DNA of 64,000 nucleotides from an uncultured Rhodospirillaceae bacterium (GCA_913030825.1 CAJWCU010000004.1:1-64000), one strand, 5' to 3'. Numbered from the stretch's first letter, positions 9,066 through 19,446 are shown. Translations and numbers: made by a program. Notes: a model not told the origin generated them from the letters alone.

Positions 9066-10460
9066 ATGGGAAAGCACCCTCTTCCCGAAAAGCATCATAA
9101 CCAGCGCCTCTACGTCGACGAGATTCTTGTTGATCAGGTCGAGTACGTCCCGATTGAAGTTCTGTCCCCGTATCGGGGGCACGCCCGTAAACATCCGAAA
9201 AGACAATTGAAGGCACTGGAACGCGGGATCGCGGCGTTCGGTTTCATCGTCCCAGTCTTGGTGGGGGAGGACGGTGAGGTCGTCGCCGGCCATGCTCGCG
9301 TCCTGGTCGCCAATCAATTGGGGTATACGAAGGTCCCGGTGATCCGCCTACCACATCTGAGCCCAGCTCAGATCCGAGCCTTCCGATTGGCCGACAACAA
9401 ACTTGCTGAACTAAGTGAGTGGGACGAAGACAAGTTGGCCCTCGAACTCCGCGACCTGATCGAAATCGACTTCGACGTCGACCTGACTGGGTTTGAGGTG
9501 GCCGAGGTGGACCTCATCATCGACAGCCAGTTCTCTCCGGTCGGCGCGACGCCGGCGGACGAGGTGCCAGGTGTAGCAGACGAGCCGGTGTCGTGCCTGG
9601 GCGACCTATGGATGCTCGACGAGCAGTGCGTCTTGTGCGGCGACGCCCGAGATCCAGACGCCTACGCCGCCGTCCTACAGGGTCGCCTCGCAGCCATGGT
9701 GGTCACGGATTCTCCGTACAACGTTAAGGTCCAGGGCAACGTCTGCGGTTCGGGGGCCATCAAGCATGGCGAGTTCGTCATGGCCTCGGGTGAGATGTCA
9801 GAGGAGCAATTCCGGGGTTTCCTGGAAGCCATCATCCACAATCTCCTCATATCGACGGCGCCGGGATCGCTCCACTACCTGTTCATGGATTGGCGGCATC
9901 TCTGCGTGTTGCAGGAGGTCTGCGACAGGCTCTACGGCCCCCAGGTAAACCTGTGTGTCTGGGTCAAGACGAACGGCGGCATGGGATCGTTCTACCGGTC
10001 CCGGCACGAACTGGTGGTCATCTACAAGAACGGTTCGGCGCCCCACGTCAATAACGTCCAGCTTGGCCAGTATGGCCGCAACCGTACCAACGTTTGGGAG
10101 TACGAGGGGGCCAATAGCCTGTCCCCGAAGCGACGGGCAGACCTGGCGCTGCATCCGACTGTGAAACCCGTGGAGATGATCGCTGACGCCATCCGGGATG
10201 CCTCCAACCGCGGCGACCTGATCCTAGACCCATTCCTCGGATCCGGCACCACGGTGATCGCTTGCGAACAGACTGGGCGCACCTGTGCCGGGATGGAACT
10301 GGACCCCAAGTACGTGGATGTCATCGTCCGGCGGTGGGAATCCTTCACCGGCGGTGAGGCGCGCCATGCCGGCACCGGCCTGACCTTCAGGGAGATGGCG
10401 GACCACCGGAGCGGCAATGTCTTGATGCTGCCGGCGCCGTCACAGGGTGGGGAGGCGTGA
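9066..10460 (+). CDS. ParB-like N-terminal domain fused to DNA adenine/cytosine-N4 methyltransferase
   Basis: About 464 residues. The N-terminal third is a ParB/Srx-type domain (VLSPYRGHARKHPKRQ; FIVPVLVGEDGEVVAGHAR; VIRLPHLSPAQIRAFRLADNK). The rest is a beta-group methyltransferase with permuted order: a motif IV equivalent VTDSPYNV, then the AdoMet motif LDPFLGSGTTVIACE near the C-terminus. Motif IV reads DSPY where the family normally has DPPY. The ATG at 9066 has GGAG nine bases upstream; a GTG at 8976 in the same frame is possible but its purine-rich site is too close. The stop is 2 nt before the DUF5681 start. In alphaproteobacteria such fusions recur beside DUF5681 and terminase genes; their biological role is not established. 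Confidence 0.8.
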   Translation: MGKHPLPEKHHNQRLYVDEILVDQVEYVPIEVLSPYRGHARKHPKRQLKALERGIAAFGFIVPVLVGEDGEVVAGHARVLVANQLGYTKVPVIRLPHLSPAQIRAFRLADNKLAELSEWDEDKLALELRDLIEIDFDVDLTGFEVAEVDLIIDSQFSPVGATPADEVPGVADEPVSCLGDLWMLDEQCVLCGDARDPDAYAAVLQGRLAAMVVTDSPYNVKVQGNVCGSGAIKHGEFVMASGEMSEEQFRGFLEAIIHNLLISTAPGSLHYLFMDWRHLCVLQEVCDRLYGPQVNLCVWVKTNGGMGSFYRSRHELVVIYKNGSAPHVNNVQLGQYGRNRTNVWEYEGANSLSPKRRADLALHPTVKPVEMIADAIRDASNRGDLILDPFLGSGTTVIACEQTGRTCAGMELDPKYVDVIVRRWESFTGGEARHAGTGLTFREMADHRSGNVLMLPAPSQGGEA

Positions 10461-10461
10461 C

Positions 10462-10872
10462 ATGGCGATCAAGAAGGAGCCGAAGAAGGGCTACGAGGTC
10501 GGATACAAGAAGCCGCCCAAGCATAGCCAATTCAAACCTGGCCAGTCAGGCAATCCGAAGGGCCGGCCCAGTGGCGCCAAAAATCTCTCGACGGAGCTGT
10601 TGGAGGAGCTCCATGAGCGTGTACGTGTCACGGAGGACGGCAAACAGAAGACGATCTCCAAGCAGCGAGCAATGCTCAAGTCGTTGATGGCCAAAGCCGT
10701 CAAAGGCGACACCAAGGCCGCCAATACCCTTCTCAACATGTTCCTCAAACTGGTCCCTGCAGAGGAGAAGGACACGGAAGGCAGGGAATTCACCCGAACC
10801 GATGAGCAGGTCCTGGAGGACTTCAAGGCCGCTTTGTTGTCGCAGGCACTAAACAAGGAAAAAGGTCGATGA
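10462..10872 (+). CDS. DUF5681 domain protein
   Basis: A 136-residue basic protein with the characteristic N-terminal KPPKHSQFKPGQSGNPKGRP motif of DUF5681, followed by a helical, Lys/Glu-rich remainder. The start ATG at 10462 is supported by GGGGAGG at 10448-10454. It lies between the ParB-methyltransferase and the terminase large subunit and overlaps the terminase start by 4 nt. The position and small size suggest, but do not prove, a role like a small terminase subunit or other DNA-recognition partner. Confidence 0.75.
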   Translation: MAIKKEPKKGYEVGYKKPPKHSQFKPGQSGNPKGRPSGAKNLSTELLEELHERVRVTEDGKQKTISKQRAMLKSLMAKAVKGDTKAANTLLNMFLKLVPAEEKDTEGREFTRTDEQVLEDFKAALLSQALNKEKGR

Positions 10873-12299
10873 ACGACCATCAGGATGTAGACCGAGAGCT
10901 ATTAAGAGCGATCTATCGGACCGACTTAAAAGCATTTTACCGGAAGGCGGTCGAGGAACTCTTTCCGGGCCGGAGCTACCATCCCGCCGAATACATCGCA
11001 GCGGTCACCTATGCGCTGAGCCAGGTTTTGGATGGCGAGGTTACCCGCCAGATCATCAATATGCCCCCGCGCCACTTCAAGTCGTCGATCATTTCGGTCG
11101 TGTTCCCGGCCTTTGTCCTGGGCCACGATCCGAGCCGAAAGATCATCTGCGTCTCTTACGGAAGCGATTTGGCCGCGGAACTGCACAATCTGACCCGCGA
11201 ACTTATGAAATCGGATTTTTACCGGTGGGTGTTCACGGAAACGAAGATCAAGGCCGGCAAGGACACGGAGACGGAGATCAAAACCACCAAGAACGGTGGG
11301 CGGCGTGCAGTTTCCACAGGAGGGCCGATCACCGGGTTCGGCGCTGACTTGATCATCGGGGACGATCTCATGAAGCCGGAGGACGCCAACAGCGAGGTGA
11401 AGCGTGCGAAGGCCAACAGCTACCTACAAAGCACACTTCTATCGCGGCTGGAGGAGAAGAAGCATGGCGCCATGGTCTTGGTGCAACAGCGCCTCCACGT
11501 GGACGACACCACAGGCCATTTGCTCGATAGCGGAAACTGGGAACACCTAAGCCTGCCGGCGATCGCGGTAAAGAAGGAGAAAATCTACGTCGGAGACGAG
11601 CAGTGGTTCCTGCGGGAACCGGGAGAGGCATTGGATCCTGTCCGTGAGGACCTGGAGACCCTAGCAAAAATCAAAGCCGAAGTCGGCGAACAAGTGTTCT
11701 CATCCCAATGGCAGCAATTCCCCACCTTGCCCGGCGGGAACATGTTGAAGCTTGAGCAGTTCCGGCGATACGAGGTCCTGCCGCCCAGGCATTGGTTGGA
11801 GTACTACGTGCAAAGCTGGGACACGGCCGTAACGGCATCGGATACCAGCGACTACTCCGTCTGTACGACCTGGGGGAAGCGCGGTAACCACCACTACCTG
11901 ATCGACGTATGCCGGGTGAAGTTGGAATACCCGGATCTCCGGAAGGCTGTGGAGGAGCAATTTCTGAAGCATGGGCCCAAGTTGGTGATCTTGGAGGGCT
12001 CGCACATCGGAAAAGCGCTGTACCGTGAATTCTACCGCTCCAAGTACTGCAGAGAGACCAACGATGGCCCGATCGTGTTCAAGTTTTACACGCCGAGGGT
12101 CAGCAAAGAGGAAAGGGCAGCCGTTCAGTCCGTGAAGATTGAACAAGGGTTCGTCTGGTTGCCAACAGTAGCGGATTGGCTGGAAGTCTTCGAAAAGGAA
12201 GTCAGGGAGTTTCCGGTCGGCAAAAACGATGACCAGGTGGACAGCATGGTCCAGTACTTGGCTGTCATTGCGCTCCGGATCCCAAGGGTTAATTGGTAG
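10869..12299 (+). CDS. Phage terminase large subunit
   Basis: A 476-residue protein of typical full length. The ATPase part has a Walker A-like MPPRHFKSS (about residues 65-73), then VSYGSDLAAELH, and Walker B LIIGDDL near 160. The C-terminal RNase H-like nuclease begins at YVQSWDTAVTASDTSDYS near 320, and later acidic residues (ILEGSHIG, DDQVDSMVQYLA) fit the metal-binding positions. Such enzymes cut and translocate concatemeric phage DNA into proheads, yet no portal, capsid, protease or tail gene is present here. The gene overlaps DUF5681 by 4 nt (ATGA) and is followed by a hairpin terminator. It looks intact, not decayed. Confidence 0.9.
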   Translation: MNDHQDVDRELLRAIYRTDLKAFYRKAVEELFPGRSYHPAEYIAAVTYALSQVLDGEVTRQIINMPPRHFKSSIISVVFPAFVLGHDPSRKIICVSYGSDLAAELHNLTRELMKSDFYRWVFTETKIKAGKDTETEIKTTKNGGRRAVSTGGPITGFGADLIIGDDLMKPEDANSEVKRAKANSYLQSTLLSRLEEKKHGAMVLVQQRLHVDDTTGHLLDSGNWEHLSLPAIAVKKEKIYVGDEQWFLREPGEALDPVREDLETLAKIKAEVGEQVFSSQWQQFPTLPGGNMLKLEQFRRYEVLPPRHWLEYYVQSWDTAVTASDTSDYSVCTTWGKRGNHHYLIDVCRVKLEYPDLRKAVEEQFLKHGPKLVILEGSHIGKALYREFYRSKYCRETNDGPIVFKFYTPRVSKEERAAVQSVKIEQGFVWLPTVADWLEVFEKEVREFPVGKNDDQVDSMVQYLAVIALRIPRVNW

Positions 12300-12331
12300 G
12301 CTGCCGAAATCGACCTTCATTTCTCTTTGGT

Positions 12332-12362
12332 GGGGGCGGCGAGAATGCTGCCCCCGATTTTG
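12332..12362 (+). terminator. Likely transcription terminator after terminase gene
   Basis: GGGGGCGGC (12332-12340) pairs with GCTGCCCCC (12347-12355) across a six-base loop, one G-U pair included. The stem is followed by GATTTTG, a weak T-run. It lies 32 nt after the terminase stop. Confidence 0.5.
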
Positions 12363-12449
12363 TCGATCAATTGACTGGACTTCCGCTGCGAACAGAGCGG
12401 TACTGATCCCACGCGGTGAGGGACGCCAGGGCCCCTGAAAAGCCTCCAA

Positions 12450-12499
12450 CCACCGCCCGCCCGGACCGGTCCGACGACCGGCCGGGGTCTGGGCGGTGG
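12450..12499. repeat. 50-bp imperfect inverted repeat upstream of the DUF3489 gene
   Basis: CCACCGCCC (12450-12458) pairs perfectly with GGGCGGTGG (12491-12499). Inside are further self-complementary CCGG blocks around 12460-12486. It ends about 40 nt before the DUF3489 start. It could be a leader hairpin of the cassette or a recombinase/regulator binding site. Confidence 0.5.
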
Positions 12500-12540
12500 A
12501 AGCCCCTGCATCCCGCGGGGCGCGATCACGGAGGTGAAAT

Positions 12541-12795
12541 ATGACCGCCCAGACCAAATCGAAAACCACCAAACCCCAGCCCACCAAATCTGCAACCATC
12601 CTGAAGTTCATCAGCCGGCCTTCGGGCGCCAGCCTAGGCGTCCTGGAGAAGGCCACAGGCTGGCAGCCTCACAGCGTCCGCGCGGCGCTCACCGGCCTGC
12701 GCAAGGCTGGCCATGCCATCGAGCGCGATAAGGACGCCAAGGGGGTCACCGTCTACCGCGTCACCAAGGTGGCATCGGCGGCGGACGCATGCTGA
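12541..12795 (+). CDS. DUF3489 small winged-helix-like protein
   Basis: An 84-residue basic protein. After a Lys/Thr-rich start it has KFISRPSGASLGVLEKATGWQPHSVRAALTGLRKAGHAIERDK and ends GVTVYRV, the usual DUF3489 pattern, which looks like a small helix-turn-helix of the winged type. CGGAGGTGAAAT lies directly before the ATG. It overlaps the next gene by 7 nt. In alphaproteobacteria DUF3489, DUF2924 and a serine recombinase recur in this order, which suggests a functional unit, perhaps with this protein as a DNA-binding regulator or recombination directionality factor (inference). Confidence 0.75.
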   Translation: MTAQTKSKTTKPQPTKSATILKFISRPSGASLGVLEKATGWQPHSVRAALTGLRKAGHAIERDKDAKGVTVYRVTKVASAADAC

Positions 12796-13223
12796 GCCTG
12801 GACGACCTGGACGGCATGACGACGGTGGAACTGCGGGCGGCCTGGGAAGACGACCTGGGTCGTCCGCCGCCCTCCCGGGCGAGCGCCGACTGGATGCGCT
12901 CGGTGCTCGCCTACCGCATCCAGGAATGGGCGGGCCCGCGCCTGTCCAACGCCACCAAGCGGGAACTCGAGCGTATCGCCCGGGCGATCGAGAAGGACCG
13001 GGGCCACCAACCGAAGCCGACGAGGCAACTGAAGGCCGGGACCAAGCTGCTCCGCGAATGGAACGGCGTCGTCCATGAGGTGCAGGTGCTCGACGACGGC
13101 GCCGAATACCGGAGCACCCGGTTCCCCAGCCTCACGGCCGTCGCCAAGGAAATCACGGGGGCCCACTGGTCGGGCCCCCGGTTCTTCGGCCTGAAGACGC
13201 GGGGTAAAGCCGATGGCCGCTGA
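12789..13223 (+). CDS. DUF2924 protein
   Basis: A 144-residue protein with the DUF2924 pattern: TTVELRAAWEDDLGRPPP, LAYRIQEWAGPRLS, then PGTKL-type strand LKAGTKLLREWNGVVHEVQVLDDGAEY, and an FPSLTAVAKEITGAHWSGPRFFGL ending. The last segment resembles the AP2-like or RAMA-like fold where a short beta sheet reads DNA. It overlaps DUF3489 (7 nt) and the recombinase (11 nt), so the three genes are almost certainly co-translated. Function is not established; a recombinase accessory protein is the natural guess. Confidence 0.8.
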   Translation: MLSLDDLDGMTTVELRAAWEDDLGRPPPSRASADWMRSVLAYRIQEWAGPRLSNATKRELERIARAIEKDRGHQPKPTRQLKAGTKLLREWNGVVHEVQVLDDGAEYRSTRFPSLTAVAKEITGAHWSGPRFFGLKTRGKADGR

Positions 13224-14790
13224 TCGCAGGCTGAATTGCGCCGTCTACACGCGCAAGTCGTCCGAGGAGGGGCTGGAGCAGGAATTCAATTCGCTGGATG
13301 CCCAGCGCGAGGCCTGCGAGGCCTACGTCGCCAGCCAGAAGCACGAGGGATGGCGGCTCCTAAAGGATCGTTACGACGACGGCGGTATCTCCGGTGGCAC
13401 CATGGAGCGGCCGGGGCTGCAGCGCCTCCTCGCCGACGTGGCGGCGGGGAAGGTGCAGATCGTCGTCGTCTACAAGGTGGACCGGCTGACCCGCGCGCTC
13501 GCCGACTTCGCCAAGATCATCGAGGTCTTCGACGCCCAGGGCGCCTCCTTCGTCTCCGTCACCCAGCAGTTCAACACGACCACCTCCATGGGCCGGCTCA
13601 CCCTCAACGTGCTGCTCTCCTTCGCCCAGTTCGAACGCGAGGTCACGGGCGAGCGCATCCGCGACAAGATCGCGGCTTCGAAGCGCAAGGGCATGTGGAT
13701 GGGCGGCAACCCGCCGCTTGGCTACGACTGCCGGAACCGCAAGCTGGAAGTGGTTGAGGCGGAGGCGGAAACCGTCCGCCACATCTTCAGGCGTTACGCC
13801 GCCCTTGGCAACGTGCGGACGCTGAAGGCCGACCTGGATGCCGCCGGCATCGTCAGCAAGCTATGGACCTCGGCCAGCGGCCGCCGTGTCGGCGGCAAAC
13901 CCTTCGCCCGGGGCGCCCTCTACCACCTCCTGCAGAACCGCCTCTACCTGGGCGAGATCGTCCACAAGGGTCAGACCCACCCGGGCCAGCACGCCGCCAT
14001 CGTCGATCAATCGCTCTGGGACGAGGTGCAGGCAAAGCTCGCCGCCAACCGGATTGACCGTAAGCGCGGGACCAATGCGAAGGAGCCCAGCCTGCTTGCA
14101 GGTATCCTGTTCGATGAACATGGCCGCCGTCTGACGCCAAGTCACGCCAACAAGGGAGGCCGCCGCTACCGCTACTACGTCACCGACCCACGGGACGATG
14201 GCCGCATTCCGGCAATCCGCCTTCCGGCCAAGGAGGTGGAGAACGCAGTCCTTTCGGAGTTGAGGCGATATCTGGAAAGTGAATGTATTCGGCAAGGCCG
14301 CAGTCTGGTTGGAGATAGTGATTGCCTGAGCTTCTTGCGATCGGACGTAATCAAGGTCGTCCTTGGTGAGGCGGAGATCGAAGTATTGCTTAAGGCGCCG
14401 AACGACAGCGAGGAACATTCCTTATGTGTGCCTTACACGCTTCGGCGAAGAGGCGTTGAAACCAAGCTCGTTCTGGACCCCGATATACACCCGCGTCAAT
14501 CCAACCCGGATCCGGCGTTGATCAGAGGAATTGCCAAGGCCTTCATGTGGAACAAACGACTAATGGCTGGCGACCCGTCGTCTCTACGCACGTTGGCGCG
14601 CGCTGAAGGCGTCAGTGTTCGCTACATCCAGAAGCTTCTGCCACTCGCATACCTAAGTCCAAGCATCGTAGGCGTAATCCTCGAGGGGCATCAGCCTCGC
14701 GATCTAACTTTGGAGGCGCTTGTCAATTCGGAAGTGCCTGTTGATTGGAAAAGTCAGGCCACAATGTTCCGGTTCCTCCATTGCTTTTGA
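13213..14790 (+). CDS. Large serine recombinase
   Basis: A 525-residue protein. The resolvase-type catalytic domain spans about residues 8-160, with CAVYTRKSS (nucleophile Ser16), KVDRLTRALADF and ERIRDKIAASKRKGMWMGG. The recombinase domain follows at ~185-290 (FARGALYHLLQNRLYLGEIVHKG). The usual zinc-ribbon region (~300-330) lacks paired cysteines. A C-terminal helix-turn-helix-like segment has SVRYIQKLLPLAYLSP. The protein probably catalyses integration or excision of this island. Base composition drops noticeably after about 14,230, so the C-terminal third is more AT-rich than the catalytic part. The gene overlaps DUF2924 by 11 nt. Confidence 0.9.
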   Translation: MAADRRLNCAVYTRKSSEEGLEQEFNSLDAQREACEAYVASQKHEGWRLLKDRYDDGGISGGTMERPGLQRLLADVAAGKVQIVVVYKVDRLTRALADFAKIIEVFDAQGASFVSVTQQFNTTTSMGRLTLNVLLSFAQFEREVTGERIRDKIAASKRKGMWMGGNPPLGYDCRNRKLEVVEAEAETVRHIFRRYAALGNVRTLKADLDAAGIVSKLWTSASGRRVGGKPFARGALYHLLQNRLYLGEIVHKGQTHPGQHAAIVDQSLWDEVQAKLAANRIDRKRGTNAKEPSLLAGILFDEHGRRLTPSHANKGGRRYRYYVTDPRDDGRIPAIRLPAKEVENAVLSELRRYLESECIRQGRSLVGDSDCLSFLRSDVIKVVLGEAEIEVLLKAPNDSEEHSLCVPYTLRRRGVETKLVLDPDIHPRQSNPDPALIRGIAKAFMWNKRLMAGDPSSLRTLARAEGVSVRYIQKLLPLAYLSPSIVGVILEGHQPRDLTLEALVNSEVPVDWKSQATMFRFLHCF

Positions 14791-14854
14791 CCGCTCGGTT
14801 CAGTTTGGTGCGGGCGCCTTCCTAGCCTATAGTTGTAGTGTTGGAGGCGGGTTG

Positions 14855-15658
14855 ATGTTCAATTGGTTTCGTCCGAAGAACAGCGCTGACCGCAATTTTT
14901 CAAAACGCTTCAAAGACGATGATGCGGTAAAAGCCTTCGTTGCAGACTGTGCACACTGTGGGCATCAGCTTGGGTCTAACGTCTCATCGATAATCTCAGA
15001 GTATTGCGACGGCGAGCAGGGACGCCCGACGCTTTCCGACATGCTTTCACGGCCCTTGATGTCGTTTGCTGGTGACGTTTTTGAAGCCGGGAGGCGTTCA
15101 CTTTTTGAAGCCCATTGCTACGCGATCGTTCTCTCGGTAGCCCAGGACGTTCTCTATCGATCTAAAACCCCCTATGGGGAAGTCCGATTTATCGTCAACG
15201 ATATTTCGAGGGCGGTCGCTGAAGAAGAGGTTGGGCCGGGCAAGGTGGGGAATGCGCCTAGTCCACGCCCTGCCCCTGGTGTGCACGTATCCTGGAGACC
15301 GGGGACATTGGTGGGAGGCGTTGCGTCTCAACAGTTGACTTTGGTTCAACGCTACGCGCGGATGAAATCTGTCGAAGAGAAGTTGGCAATGTTCTGCCTT
15401 GCGTTGGGGCTTGTTCCGCCCGGAGAAGGCATCGGAATGAAAATTTTGGAGGAGGTGCCTGGTTCCAGGCATGGAAATATCGCCAGTTACGATCTGGTCG
15501 GTTATCGGACTCCGGATACTGAAGAGATCGATGAATGGTCGGATGACCTTGAAATCTTGGACCCAGAAGAAGTCCTCGCGGCTCTCCCTCCAGATATCCG
15601 TGACGCCATGTTGGCGGAAATTTCAAGCCTCGACCCGTTCACTAAACCATCCTCATGA
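14855..15658 (+). CDS. Hypothetical protein at island right end
   Basis: A 267-residue soluble protein that I do not recognise. The ATG at 14855 is supported by GGAGG 9 bases upstream; the frame is open upstream into the recombinase but without a start signal. It begins MFNWFRPKNSADRNF, has a CAHCG motif near residue 36 that could bind metal only as half a site, a proline-rich linker around 150-160, and a very acidic C-terminus (EEIDEWSDDLEILDPEEV). Base composition is AT-richer than the core and similar to the recombinase 3' end. It lies between the recombinase and the tRNA and is probably island cargo. Confidence 0.6.
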   Translation: MFNWFRPKNSADRNFSKRFKDDDAVKAFVADCAHCGHQLGSNVSSIISEYCDGEQGRPTLSDMLSRPLMSFAGDVFEAGRRSLFEAHCYAIVLSVAQDVLYRSKTPYGEVRFIVNDISRAVAEEEVGPGKVGNAPSPRPAPGVHVSWRPGTLVGGVASQQLTLVQRYARMKSVEEKLAMFCLALGLVPPGEGIGMKILEEVPGSRHGNIASYDLVGYRTPDTEEIDEWSDDLEILDPEEVLAALPPDIRDAMLAEISSLDPFTKPSS

Positions 15659-15672
15659 CGACCGGCAAACGG

Positions 15673-15730
15673 GCCGGGAGAGACACTCGGTGCAAATCCG
15701 TGGAAATCCGCGCGAACTTGGTCTCCCGGC
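15673..15730. repeat. Inverted repeat between island and tRNA-Ser
   Basis: GCCGGGAGA (15673-15681) and TCTCCCGGC (15722-15730) are perfect complements with 40 bases between. The intervening DNA contains two AAATCCG copies. It lies at the island end, just after the last gene, and could be part of an attachment site or a remnant of one. Confidence 0.4.
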
Positions 15731-15799
15731 GATCCTCGCGCGGGACAACCCAGCCATATCTATTTGAATTTTAGCGGTTTTTCGGAAGGTCGGCGACGA

Positions 15800-15816
15800 C
15801 CGCCGTTTGACGGCGG
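15800..15816 (-). terminator. Hairpin after tRNA-Ser
   Basis: CCGCCG and CGGCGG with a 5-base loop lie 7 nt beyond the tRNA 3' end on the minus strand. The T-run that would complete an intrinsic terminator is weak (a GAAAAACCG stretch further on), so it may act as a processing or termination hairpin. Confidence 0.35.
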
Positions 15817-15819
15817 ACG

Positions 15820-15911
<92 letters not shown>

Positions 15912-16009
15912 TATAAGGCCTTGAAAACCATTCGGCTTTCATGGCCCGGCGGGGCCTGCCACGGCGCCGCCCGATCGTGTCGAAACCAAATATGGTCCGG
16001 GAACGCCCC

Positions 16010-16037
16010 TTTATAGTCAGCAATTTCGCCATGTCTA
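16010..16037 (-). promoter_or_regulatory. Promoter for tRNA-Ser
   Basis: On the minus strand TAGACA (16037-16032) and TATAAA (16015-16010) are 16 bp apart, close to the sigma-70 consensus. The -10 lies about 100 nt upstream of the tRNA, implying a 5' leader removed by RNase P. The remaining intergenic DNA (15912-16300) holds this promoter, the rplU promoter and GC-rich sequence with no coding pattern. Confidence 0.6.
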
Positions 16038-16180
16038 CAGGTTCGTTACACGGGGGATGTGGATGGACTCTGCGGGGGGGGCGCGCGGGGCGGCGTGCAG
16101 ATGGTCGCGGGCGGCTTCGGGGTGGCGGTGCCGCGCCGGCCTGCGCCCGGAAACCCGCGCCTTTCGGCGCGTTTCCGTCA

Positions 16181-16208
16181 TTGACTTATAGATTTTCGCG
16201 GCTATAGT
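16181..16208 (+). promoter_or_regulatory. Promoter of rplU-rpmA
   Basis: TTGACT (16181-16186) and TATAGT (16203-16208) with a 16-bp spacer form a strong sigma-70 type promoter, about 90 nt before the rplU start codon. The leader between is AT-rich near the start (AATAAAACCAAACAAG). Confidence 0.75.
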
Positions 16209-16300
16209 GCCGCCTCTTCCGCCGCCCGGCCGGGATCACCGGCCTATGGTGGATGAAATAAAACCAAACAAGATCAACAATTAATAGGGTTCAGAAAACG

Positions 16301-16819
16301 ATGTACGCGGTTATCAAAACCGGCGGAAAACAGTATCGGGTGACCAAGGGTGATATCCTGGTCGTCGAAAAGATGCTGGGCGCGCCGGGTGACACGGTTG
16401 AAGTCGGCCAGGTGATGATGCTCGGCGAAGAGGGCAAAGCCCCTACGGTCGGCACGCCTGTGGTCGAAAAAGCGGCGGTCTTCGCCGAAGTCCTGGAACA
16501 GCAGAAGGGCGACAAGGTCCTTATCTTCAAGAAGAAGCGGCGCCACAACTATCGCCGCCTCAAGGGCCATCGGCAGTTGGAAACGGTGTTGCGCATTCTC
16601 GATGTGAGCGCGACCGGCACCAAGCCCGCCGCTGCGAAGAAGGCCGCGCCGAAGAAGGCCGAGGCCGACGCCGAAGCCAAACCGGCGGCCAAGAAGCCGG
16701 CCGCCAAGAAGGCCGACGCGAAAACGGAATCCAAGGCGGATGCCAAGCCTGCGGCGAAAAAGCCCGCGGCCAAGAAGGCCCCCGCCAAGAAAGCCGCCCC
16801 CAAGGCGGAAGACGAATAA
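16301..16819 (+). CDS. rplU: 50S ribosomal protein L21
   Basis: The first ~103 residues are standard L21: MYAVIKTGGKQYRVTKGD, then FKKKRRHNYRRLKGHRQ, which contacts 23S rRNA. A further ~70 residues rich in Lys, Ala and Pro (repeats of AAKKPAAKK and KADAK) extend it to 172 residues; most bacterial L21 proteins stop near 103. Such tails are seen in some alphaproteobacterial L21 proteins and look like disordered, histone H1-like RNA-binding extensions. The gene is followed 13 nt later by rpmA, and both belong to the rplU-rpmA unit. Confidence 0.97.
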   Translation: MYAVIKTGGKQYRVTKGDILVVEKMLGAPGDTVEVGQVMMLGEEGKAPTVGTPVVEKAAVFAEVLEQQKGDKVLIFKKKRRHNYRRLKGHRQLETVLRILDVSATGTKPAAAKKAAPKKAEADAEAKPAAKKPAAKKADAKTESKADAKPAAKKPAAKKAPAKKAAPKAEDE

Positions 16820-16832
16820 GGAGTAGGCACCG

Positions 16833-17090
16833 ATGGCACATAAGAAATCCGGTGGTAGTTCACGCAACGGCCGCGACTCAGAAGGTCGCCGCCTGGGTCT
16901 CAAGAAGTCGGGCGGTCAGGCCGTGATCCCCGGCAACATCATCCTGCGCCAGCGTGGCACCAAGTATCACCCGGGCGAAAACGTCGGCATGGGCAAGGAT
17001 CACACGATCTTCGCCAAGATCGAAGGCCGCGTCGCCTTCGCGACGAAGGCCAAGGGCCGTACCTACGTTTCGGTGGAGCCGTCCAACTGA
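16833..17090 (+). CDS. rpmA: 50S ribosomal protein L27
   Basis: An 85-residue protein with the complete L27 pattern: [22 protein letters not shown] at the start, [28 protein letters not shown] in the middle. The N-terminal tail reaches the peptidyl transferase centre. The start lacks the Firmicutes-type cleaved leader. AAGGAG precedes the ATG. A strong terminator follows the stop, so the unit ends here and obgE is transcribed separately. Confidence 0.98.
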   Translation: MAHKKSGGSSRNGRDSEGRRLGLKKSGGQAVIPGNIILRQRGTKYHPGENVGMGKDHTIFAKIEGRVAFATKAKGRTYVSVEPSN

Positions 17091-17123
17091 CGGACTGAGC
17101 GGCCATTCGCGACGATGAATTCG

Positions 17124-17154
17124 CGGGGGAATGGCCAGCCATTCCCCCGTTTTT
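17124..17154 (+). terminator. Rho-independent terminator after rpmA
   Basis: CGGGGGAATGG (17124-17134) pairs perfectly with CCATTCCCCCG (17139-17149) around a 4-base loop and is followed by TTTTT. A textbook intrinsic terminator. Confidence 0.9.
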
Positions 17155-17175
17155 CATGTCCGCAGCACGGTGTAA

Positions 17176-19400
<2,225 letters not shown>

Positions 19401-19446
19401 GCCCGCTCGGATCGTCATATAAAAAGCGGGGCACGAGGAGAGGACC

